Shown here in pieces: positions 30,032 to 35,499 of a DNA stretch of 35,499 bases. Within the stretch, counting starts at the first letter, position 1. Each line of letters starts with the position of its first letter. Under the pieces are notes generated by a model, which worked only from the letters and a program-made list of their open reading frames with translations, was not told where the DNA came from and did no database searches. The stretch comes from Candidatus Fibrimonadaceae bacterium (GTDB lineage: Bacteria > Fibrobacterota > Fibrobacteria > Fibrobacterales > Fibrobacteraceae), in the NCBI GenBank assembly GCA_031281275.1, contig JAITFP010000033.1, forward strand, positions 1 to 35,499, given 5' to 3'. A program made the position numbers and the translations under genes.

Positions 30032-31010
30032 CGACAAGCTCATAGGAAGCATTACAATAGCTGCGGTATTGTTGGTTATTGCATATTTAGCCTTTTCTAT
30101 ATGGCAAAATGAAAGAAAAGCAAGAAATGTGGTGCTGGTGCAGTTTCCAGAAATGGGAGCTTTGCAAAACGGAGATGTTGTTGCCATAAGAGGTTTTGCA
30201 ATAGGTCATATTGTTTCTGTAACTAAGGCAAACGATAAAGCCCTAGTTGAAATAGGCTTGGACGAGCCTAGAATTTTTCGCAAAGACACCAGATTCAGAA
30301 ACGTTAGCCCAAATATTATGGGTAGCCGTAGCATTATAGTTGAACCCGGAAAAAAAGGAGAACAGGTACCCAAGAACTATGTTTTTGACGGAGAATTTGA
30401 ACCGGGCTTTGCAGAGATTTTGGCACTAGCCGATGTTGCAAAAAAGCAGGTTGCCGCCCTTGTTGAATTTGTTCGCGTTTTGCACACAGGCGATGAAAAA
30501 AATCCCTCTTTGCAAAAGAAAGTAGAAGAAATTGTGAAAGAATGTGAAGATGTGCTAAGTGCTTTGTCTAAGGCAATAAATACCGTTGAGAGTCAAACTA
30601 TGGGTGCGTTGAATAAAGTTGGCGATTATGCTGTGCAAATATCGGATGCGAGCAACAAAATAGATAAATCTCTGGATACTATCAGGGTTCAGGCAAAGGA
30701 GGGTATTGAATCTGCGGATAAAGTAATCTCATCTGTGAAGGAGGCAATAGAGAACCTAGACAAAATTATAATCCAATTTGAAAGCAGCCCTGTTACCGTG
30801 GCTTTGCTGGACAAAAAAGAAATTGTGGATGACATAGATAGTTTGCGTTCTTCGTTGCAAGCATTTGTAAACAGCATTGACAGGAAGGGTATTAAAATTT
30901 ATGACGAAAACGGCAAGCGAAAAAGCATGATTAGCCTGAAAAACATTCATCTGCTTAGAGAAACAGCGAGAAGCAAGGCTAAGAAGCGTGCGGCTTTGGA
31001 GGGGAGATAG
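30024..31010 (+). CDS. mlaD: MlaD/MCE-domain protein
   Basis: The 328-aa protein has an N-terminal membrane anchor (residues 7-26) and an MCE domain at about 36-110 (VQFPEMGALQNGDVVAIRGFAIGHIVSV; SPNIMGSRSIIVEPG). MCE proteins form hexameric rings that carry phospholipids across the periplasm, with ABC transporter partners MlaE and MlaF, which are not in this window. The C-terminal two-thirds is helical and coiled-coil-like, as in longer MCE proteins that build tunnels. AGGAGA precedes ATG 30024, which overlaps the nuoJ end. The symbol is generic. Confidence 0.8.
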   Translation: MNNDKLIGSITIAAVLLVIAYLAFSIWQNERKARNVVLVQFPEMGALQNGDVVAIRGFAIGHIVSVTKANDKALVEIGLDEPRIFRKDTRFRNVSPNIMGSRSIIVEPGKKGEQVPKNYVFDGEFEPGFAEILALADVAKKQVAALVEFVRVLHTGDEKNPSLQKKVEEIVKECEDVLSALSKAINTVESQTMGALNKVGDYAVQISDASNKIDKSLDTIRVQAKEGIESADKVISSVKEAIENLDKIIIQFESSPVTVALLDKKEIVDDIDSLRSSLQAFVNSIDRKGIKIYDENGKRKSMISLKNIHLLRETARSKAKKRAALEGR

Positions 31011-31067
31011 TTTCCTTATTGGCTTTTTGAGGATTTTTCCACCGAAAAATTTGTAGTTTACTCGGCT

Positions 31068-31886
31068 ATGAACAAGCTATTTTTTACTCTGCTATTGCTT
31101 GCTTTTGCTGCCTACGGGCAGGTGCAGGAGCGGGTTGCCATTATCAATACTTTGGATGACCGCGATTCAATAGGGTTTTCAGAGCTGACTTACTTAACCG
31201 ATAGGCTACGAGAGACGGCGGTTAATGTTTTGCCTAGTGAACGGTTCGGAGTGATGACCACTGAAAGCATAGTTGCTTTTCTTGGGTCAATGGAGAACAC
31301 AGTGAAGGTGTGCAAGGAGGCTAGCTGTCTTGCTGAACTGGGCAGGAAGGTTAGTGCTGACTATGTGGCGCAGGGGCGGATAGGGAGGTTCAACGAGGAT
31401 TTGACCATAAAGGTGGAACTCTACAATGTCGCAACTGGAAATTTGATGGGTTCTTTTACTGGCTATTTCAAGGATATGTATAGCTTGCTGGCTCTTATAG
31501 ACGAGAAGGCGCCGGATTTGTTCAAGAAAATGCTTGTGGAATCTAAGGCAATAGAGGTTGAGAAGCCTGAGGTTGCCAAGGTTGAGCCTGTGCCTGCGAA
31601 GCCTGAGGTGGTAGTGGTTCAAAAGCCTGTCAAAACCAGCTTTTATGTTGCTATTGGTTTGGACTTGGCTGGGGCTGGGTTGTTTGTTGCTGGATACCTG
31701 AAAGACAAAGATATGGCAGATGCTTATGATAAATATAAGAAGGATGAATATAATAAAGCCAATGGGCAGGCAGATTTCGATAATGCTTGGGATAGCTATG
31801 AAAGCAGCAAAATTAAAAGGAATGTGTTTTGCATAGTTGGCGGAGTGCTTTTGGCTTCGGGGATAGGGGTTCATATATGGTTCTAA
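31068..31886 (+). CDS. exported CsgG/TolB-N-like protein
   Basis: The 272-aa protein has a signal peptide (1-18, FAAYGQ), then a domain (20-155) starting RVAIINTLDDRDSIGFSELTYLTDRLRE. The later part DYVAQGRIGRFNEDLTIKVELYNVATGNLMGSF is the layout of CsgG/TolB-N-like envelope proteins. A Pro/Glu/Val/Lys-rich linker (about 165-185) leads to two hydrophobic segments at about 190-210 and 255-272. The exact family is uncertain. The start codon of the FISUMP gene downstream lies inside its last codons. Confidence 0.65.
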   Translation: MNKLFFTLLLLAFAAYGQVQERVAIINTLDDRDSIGFSELTYLTDRLRETAVNVLPSERFGVMTTESIVAFLGSMENTVKVCKEASCLAELGRKVSADYVAQGRIGRFNEDLTIKVELYNVATGNLMGSFTGYFKDMYSLLALIDEKAPDLFKKMLVESKAIEVEKPEVAKVEPVPAKPEVVVVQKPVKTSFYVAIGLDLAGAGLFVAGYLKDKDMADAYDKYKKDEYNKANGQADFDNAWDSYESSKIKRNVFCIVGGVLLASGIGVHIWF

Positions 31887-32554
31887 GATTTTTTATTTTC
31901 TCGGTTGCATTTCTTATCTCTTGCACAAGCGAGGAACGCGATAGCGTTTGTGATGAGAAGAGCGTTAATTATAATGGCTGTGTGGGAGGCGTTTTGCCTA
32001 GTTCAAGCTCTGAGCCAACTCAATCAATTACTTACGGTGATCCTGTACCTTACGATGGCGAGGTTTACGAGACGGTTGTGATTGGCGCACAAACTTGGAT
32101 GGCGAGAAATTTGAATTCCAATGTGAGCAACAGCACGTGCTATAACAACGATCCAGCCCTTTGCAGGATTTATGGCAGGCTTTATGAATGGATAGCAGCT
32201 AAGTCTGTATGCCCCAGCGGTTGGCATATCCCTAGCGATGATGATTGGACTGCATTGATTACAACAGTTAGCGGTTCTTCCTCAACGGCAGGTAGGTATT
32301 TGAAAGCAAAAAGTGGTTGGCTCAACAACAACAACGGTGAGGACAAGTACGGTTTTTCGGCTCTGCCTGGCGGCGGCAGATTTAATGAGGGCGATTTCAA
32401 CAGTGTCGGTATATCAGGCTATTGGTGGACTAAAACAAATAACAACGGCATTCCCAATGCCTTGGTTATGTACTACAACGAAGATTATGTCTCCTTACGA
32501 TTAGGAAATATGAACGACGATTTGCTTAGTGTTCGTTGTTTGAAGGACGGTTAG
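31877..32554 (+). CDS. FISUMP-domain lipoprotein
   Basis: The 225-aa protein starts at ATG 31877, 10 nt before the end of the previous gene, with lipobox FLISC (Cys16). A Ser-rich linker (LPSSSSEP) leads to the FISUMP domain at about 55-225: YETVVIGAQTWMARNLN, CYNNDPALCRIYGRLYEW, CPSGWHIPSDDDW, GFSALPGGG, YWWTKTN and LLSVRCLKDG. A longer upstream start would place non-signal residues before the hydrophobic core, so I rejected it. A 10-bp hairpin overlaps its stop codon. Confidence 0.83.
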   Translation: MVLRFFIFSVAFLISCTSEERDSVCDEKSVNYNGCVGGVLPSSSSEPTQSITYGDPVPYDGEVYETVVIGAQTWMARNLNSNVSNSTCYNNDPALCRIYGRLYEWIAAKSVCPSGWHIPSDDDWTALITTVSGSSSTAGRYLKAKSGWLNNNNGEDKYGFSALPGGGRFNEGDFNSVGISGYWWTKTNNNGIPNALVMYYNEDYVSLRLGNMNDDLLSVRCLKDG

Positions 32555-32570
32555 CACGTTGTGTTAGCCG
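32548..32570 (+). repeat. hairpin at the FISUMP stop codon
   Basis: CGGTTAGCAC (32548-32557) pairs with GTGTTAGCCG (32561-32570): ten pairs, two of them G-U, with a 3-nt loop. It covers the TAG stop. There is no T-run after it, so terminator status is doubtful. It resembles hairpin 1 of the upstream array repeats in composition but is not a copy. Confidence 0.4.
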
Positions 32571-32590
32571 TTGTCGTGCGTTTATATTTC

Positions 32591-32596
32591 TATATT
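32591..32596 (+). promoter_or_regulatory. -10 box (TATATT) of the last FISUMP gene
   Basis: TATATT lies 9 nt before ATG 32606 with no Shine-Dalgarno sequence between. Confidence 0.45.
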
Positions 32597-32605
32597 CCCT
32601 TATCA

Positions 32606-33223
32606 ATGAAAGCAACAATCACAATTTCACTTCTATTCGCGCTCCTGCTTTCTGCTTGCTATCTTGATATATATGAAATAGGAAATAGTTCTTCTTCATA
32701 CTATTCTTCTGACTCTCTTTCTTCACCTAGCTCCTCATCTTCACGAAAAATCGAACTGCTGGATTCTTTGCATTGTGATGGGCAATCTTACAAGATAGTA
32801 GAAATGGATACGCAAACCTGGATGGCTCAAAATATAAATGAAATACCTAAGGCGGGAAATTATTGGTGCTATGGCGGTTTTGAGGAGAATTGCGATATAT
32901 ATGGAAAATTGTACGACTGGGAGGCTGCAATGAGTGTTTGCCCAGATGGTTGGAAATTGCCTAGCAAAGAAGATTTTGAAAATTTATCGAAATATGAGGA
33001 TGTTCTTAACGCCACATCTGTGTGGCATACGATTTATGCCGGACTCAAATATGAAGAAGAGGATAGAGGTTATGATTTTAGAGAAAAAGAGGGATATTGG
33101 TGGTCTTCCACAGAATCTGGGAAATTTGCGCATTATCGCCAAATTATAAAAGGTGATAGTAGGTTGCGTTCTTATGATGTTTTTAAAACAAGGGGCTTTT
33201 CCGTTCGCTGCATAAAAAAATAA
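32606..33223 (+). CDS. FISUMP-domain lipoprotein with Ser-rich linker
   Basis: The 205-aa protein has lipobox LLLSAC (Cys18), a linker of about 30 residues made almost only of Ser, Tyr, Asp and Pro (typical of Fibrobacter surface proteins), then a FISUMP domain: YKIVEMDTQTWMAQNINE, CYGGFEENCDIYGKLYDWEAA, CPDGWKLPSKEDF, GYWWSSTE and GFSVRCIKK. The domain lacks the GFSALPGG motif seen in its paralogues and is shorter, so it is a divergent copy. ATG 32606 was chosen because a TATATT box lies just upstream and this start gives a proper signal peptide. Confidence 0.82.
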   Translation: MKATITISLLFALLLSACYLDIYEIGNSSSSYYSSDSLSSPSSSSSRKIELLDSLHCDGQSYKIVEMDTQTWMAQNINEIPKAGNYWCYGGFEENCDIYGKLYDWEAAMSVCPDGWKLPSKEDFENLSKYEDVLNATSVWHTIYAGLKYEEEDRGYDFREKEGYWWSSTESGKFAHYRQIIKGDSRLRSYDVFKTRGFSVRCIKK

Positions 33224-33233
33224 CCGAATCACT

Positions 33234-34088
33234 TCATTCTCTGAACAACAGCACATCGCCAATATCATTTTTGCCAAGAGCAAGCATATAAAGCCTGTCC
33301 AAGCCAAGTGCTACGCCGGAACATTCTGGCATTCCTTTTTCCAAGGCGGCTAAAAAATTTTCGTCTATTTTTGGAATGGATTTTCCCATTTTTTTTCTTA
33401 TTTCTATGTCTTCTAAAAAACGTTTTCTCTGCTCATTTGCATCTGTTAATTCTTCATAGCCATTGCAAAGCTCTATTCCATTTACGTAAAGTTCAAAGCG
33501 GCAGGCAACATTTTTACGAATTTTTGAAAGGGCAGCTCTCTTTGGCGGATAATCAACAATGAATTCTGCGCAATTTTTTCCCAAATTGGGTTCAATTATC
33601 GTACTCATTGCGTAATCTTCTACTTCTTCTTCTGTCCAATCTTTGTGCTGCGCTTTTAACTTTTCCATATCAACACATTCAAAGGCTGCTTGCCAAGGGG
33701 TTCTTTTTAATGGTAAATTTAAGCCTGTTATGCTGTTGACCAAATCTAAAATTTCTTGTTGTAATTCCTCTGCGGAAAATCCAATTCTATACCACTCGGC
33801 TATGTTGAATTCGTAGTTATGTTTTGCTCCTGTTTCTCCTTTTCTAAAAGCGTGAGTTAATGAAAAGATATCGCCAAAGCCCTCTGCCAAAAGGCGTTTC
33901 ATAAAAAATTCTGGGCTTGTTCCCAAATAATGTTCAGGGGGCAAGGTTTCAAAATAATCCAACTGCGGGTCTGTGCCGCAAGTTGCAGAAAGCATTGGAA
34001 CATCCACTTCTAGCAAGCCGCGATTCAAAAAAAATTCCCGCACTTTGCAGTGAAGTTTTTGTCGCTGTTTCCAATTTTCAATTTTCAA
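33234..34088 (-). CDS. epmA: EF-P-(R)-beta-lysine ligase-like protein
   Basis: The 284-aa protein matches EpmA (GenX/PoxA), a class II lysyl-tRNA synthetase paralogue without the anticodon domain that lysylates elongation factor P. Motif 2 (FRKGETGAKHNYEFNIAEWY) and motif 3 (GVALGLDRLYMLALG) are visible, as are GTSPEFFMKRLL and ELCNGYEEL. The start TTG 34088 overlaps the stop of the lytic transglycosylase gene. EF-P and EpmB are not in this window. Confidence 0.9.
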   Translation of the reverse strand: MKIENWKQRQKLHCKVREFFLNRGLLEVDVPMLSATCGTDPQLDYFETLPPEHYLGTSPEFFMKRLLAEGFGDIFSLTHAFRKGETGAKHNYEFNIAEWYRIGFSAEELQQEILDLVNSITGLNLPLKRTPWQAAFECVDMEKLKAQHKDWTEEEVEDYAMSTIIEPNLGKNCAEFIVDYPPKRAALSKIRKNVACRFELYVNGIELCNGYEELTDANEQRKRFLEDIEIRKKMGKSIPKIDENFLAALEKGMPECSGVALGLDRLYMLALGKNDIGDVLLFRE

Positions 34089-34761
34089 TTGAAAATATCT
34101 CCCTCGCTAAATCTTTATACTCTTTCATAATAATATTGTAATATTTTTTTGGCAAGGGCGAACCGCTTCTCAGCTTTTCGTCTAAAACCCCAATGCCAAC
34201 ATTATAGGCTATCAGGGCATGTTGCAAATTTTTGTATTTGGCAATTAAACGGAGCAAATAAGCTGTGCCAACCATCAGGTTCTTTTCTGGGTCAAATAAA
34301 TCTGCCGGCGAACTTATTTTTACTCCAACAGAACGCGCAACCTCCAAAGCAGACTCGTATTTTATTTGCATAAGACCCAGTGCTCCAGATTTTCCGCCAG
34401 ACGAATAAAGACCTCTTGCATAAGGGTTTCCTCTGCTTTCGTGTTTTATCACTGCCAAAATCAAAACCGGGTCTATTTTGTAGTCTGTTGAAATGGCAAA
34501 TAACTTTCCTGCCAAAATGCTCTTGTGCTCTTCTGGCAATTTTCTCTTAGACAGAATATCAAGACCCCTACTAATGCGAAAATAGGTTAAAACCTTTTCT
34601 CCCTGTTTTTCAATTTCGGCAATTTTCACCTGTTCAGCCAAAATTTCCTTATTCAAAGCCTTGATCTGCTCATTTTTGCCCTGCCAAGCGATAAAAACAA
34701 AAACCACAAATATCGCCGTAGCCACGCAAATGAAAATTAAATGGAGAATGGAAAGGCGCAT
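34078..34761 (-). CDS. membrane-anchored lytic transglycosylase
   Basis: The 227-aa protein has an N-terminal membrane anchor (5-26), a coiled coil (about 29-55) and an SLT domain (about 92-215). Catalytic Glu108 is in IKHESRGNPYA, followed by SGALGLMQIK, NLMVGTAYLL and HALIAYNVG. It cleaves peptidoglycan glycan strands in the periplasm. ATG 34761 was chosen over an in-frame TTG at 34800 because it places the hydrophobic anchor at the N-terminus. The gene is first in a pair with epmA and divergent from the DUF3990 gene. Confidence 0.85.
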   Translation of the reverse strand: MRLSILHLIFICVATAIFVVFVFIAWQGKNEQIKALNKEILAEQVKIAEIEKQGEKVLTYFRISRGLDILSKRKLPEEHKSILAGKLFAISTDYKIDPVLILAVIKHESRGNPYARGLYSSGGKSGALGLMQIKYESALEVARSVGVKISSPADLFDPEKNLMVGTAYLLRLIAKYKNLQHALIAYNVGIGVLDEKLRSGSPLPKKYYNIIMKEYKDLAREIFSIEN

Positions 34762-34803
34762 TAAAATAAGGTAGTAAAAATAATTAGTATTTTTATCCAA
34801 ATT

Positions 34804-35256
34804 ATGCTTCTATATCACGGCAGTTATTTAGAAATCAAAAGCCCTCAAATCCTCGCAGGAAAATATGCAAAGGATTTTGGCGTGGGTTTTTATTGCACCG
34901 AGCTAAAAGAACAGGCAATCAGGTGGGCGAGCCGCTACAATTCTCCAACACTCAATGTTTATGAATACGAAAAAAATTCTTCATTAAAAATAAGAGGCTT
35001 TAGCGAAATGACAGAAGAATGGCTAGATTTTGTTATTTTTTGCAGAAGTGGGAAAAAACACGATTATGAAATTGTTAGCGGACCAATGGCAAATGACCAA
35101 GTTTACAATTATATAAGTGATTATATTGACGGAGCTATAACAAGAGAGCAATTTTGGGCTTTGGCAAAATTCAAACATCCCACGCATCAAATAACTTTTT
35201 GCACCGAGCTGGCATTGGAGAGTCTAAAATTCATAAAAAGCGAGGTTGCAAAATGA
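34804..35256 (+). CDS. DUF3990 protein, ADP-ribosyltransferase-like
   Basis: The 150-aa protein fits DUF3990. MLLYHGS with His5 and DFGVGFYCTELKEQAIRWA with Tyr30 follow the H and Y positions of the ADP-ribosyltransferase-like fold (H-Y-E class), though the third catalytic residue is not certain. There is no signal peptide. The next gene starts within its stop (ATGA), a two-gene arrangement common for DUF3990 with DUF3791-type proteins. Such pairs may be toxin-antitoxin units; that is inference. The message is probably leaderless: no Shine-Dalgarno sequence precedes ATG 34804. Confidence 0.75.
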   Translation: MLLYHGSYLEIKSPQILAGKYAKDFGVGFYCTELKEQAIRWASRYNSPTLNVYEYEKNSSLKIRGFSEMTEEWLDFVIFCRSGKKHDYEIVSGPMANDQVYNYISDYIDGAITREQFWALAKFKHPTHQITFCTELALESLKFIKSEVAK

Positions 35257-35499
35257 TAGGCAGGGAAATAAAAGAGCATAATGATTTGTTTTTTGTGTGT
35301 TCTCTAATAGATTATATAGCGCGAAAAACTAAATCGCATAGGGGCACGGTTGCAAATTCAATAGGAAAAACAGAACTGAACCGAATTTTTGGTTTGGCAG
35401 ATGTTTACCATTCAGAAAATATAGACAAAATAAGCGATGAGCTTATAGAAAAATTTGCTGTGCCAAGTGACAATTTTCCCACCGAAAGCAAATATACAC
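35253..35499 (+). CDS. DUF3791-like protein, cut by the window end
   Basis: The start ATG 35253 overlaps the DUF3990 stop. Eighty-two codons are open to the right edge without a stop, so the gene is partial. The visible part has HNDLFFVCSLIDYIARKTKSH followed by ELNRIFGLADVYHSENIDKISDELIEKF, the layout of DUF3791 proteins that commonly neighbour DUF3990. It is likely the partner of the upstream gene. Confidence 0.6.
   Translation, partial: MIGREIKEHNDLFFVCSLIDYIARKTKSHRGTVANSIGKTELNRIFGLADVYHSENIDKISDELIEKFAVPSDNFPTESKYT

Overview
The window most likely comes from an AT-rich member of the Fibrobacterota. The main evidence is five proteins carrying the FISUMP domain (Fibrobacter succinogenes major paralogous domain, TIGR02145), four of them exported and three of those typical lipoproteins. 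The many lipoproteins with clear lipoboxes, PEGA, DUF4105, MlaD, Nuo and EpmA fit a Gram-negative envelope. Genes are packed tightly with frequent ATGA, TAGTG and TTGA overlaps. Many first-in-operon genes have a TATATT box only 5-9 nt before the start codon and no Shine-Dalgarno sequence, which suggests leaderless transcripts. Two perfect parS sites (TGTTTCACGTGAAACA) lie 1.3 kb apart near 25.8-27.1 kb, which suggests the chromosomal origin region.

Layout. 0-4.1 kb: a tandem array of exported or FISUMP genes separated by a conserved two-hairpin intergenic element in four copies. 4.2-4.9 kb: a HEPN/MNT toxin-antitoxin pair. 4.9-11.3 kb: housekeeping and envelope genes (iorB with a translationally coupled micro-protein made of two repeats, prepilin peptidase, rsfS, a LytR_C lipoprotein, patatin phospholipase, a PEGA lipoprotein overlapping a DUF4105 protein). 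11.3-11.8 kb: a degenerate 21-bp repeat tract and a two-gene membrane-peptide unit. 11.96-21.1 kb: the most interesting part, a seven-gene, tightly coupled, visibly more AT-rich operon. It encodes a vWA-like lipoprotein, a four-TM protein, a tubulin-like GTPase, a 1012-aa protein ending in an Hsp70/actin-like ATPase, a single-TM coiled-coil protein, a MotA/TolQ/ZorA-like channel with a long coiled-coil tail, and a MotB/ZorB-like protein.

21.1-25.8 kb: an ApaH-like phosphatase and a biotinyl carrier protein, a group of lipoproteins including a C10 (streptopain-type) protease, and an HD-GYP phosphodiesterase. 25.8-29 kb: the two parS sites, a small lipoprotein, a 142-bp MITE-like inverted-repeat element between direct repeats, and an operon hpf - CgeB-like glycosyltransferase - outer-membrane protein. 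29-31 kb: nuoI-nuoJ followed directly by an mlaD-type gene. 31-33.2 kb: a CsgG/TolB-like protein and two more FISUMP lipoproteins. 33.2-35.5 kb: epmA with a lytic transglycosylase, then a DUF3990 gene (ADP-ribosyltransferase-like) and the start of a DUF3791-like gene cut by the window edge.

My main proposal is that the 12-21 kb operon is a membrane ion-driven motor (ZorAB/MotAB class) coupled to two cytoskeletal-type NTPases. It resembles Zorya in its motor subunits but lacks every Zorya effector I know (ZorC, D, E, F, G). Its function, whether defence, envelope or motility, cannot be decided from sequence alone. No tRNA, rRNA, CRISPR array or transposase was seen.
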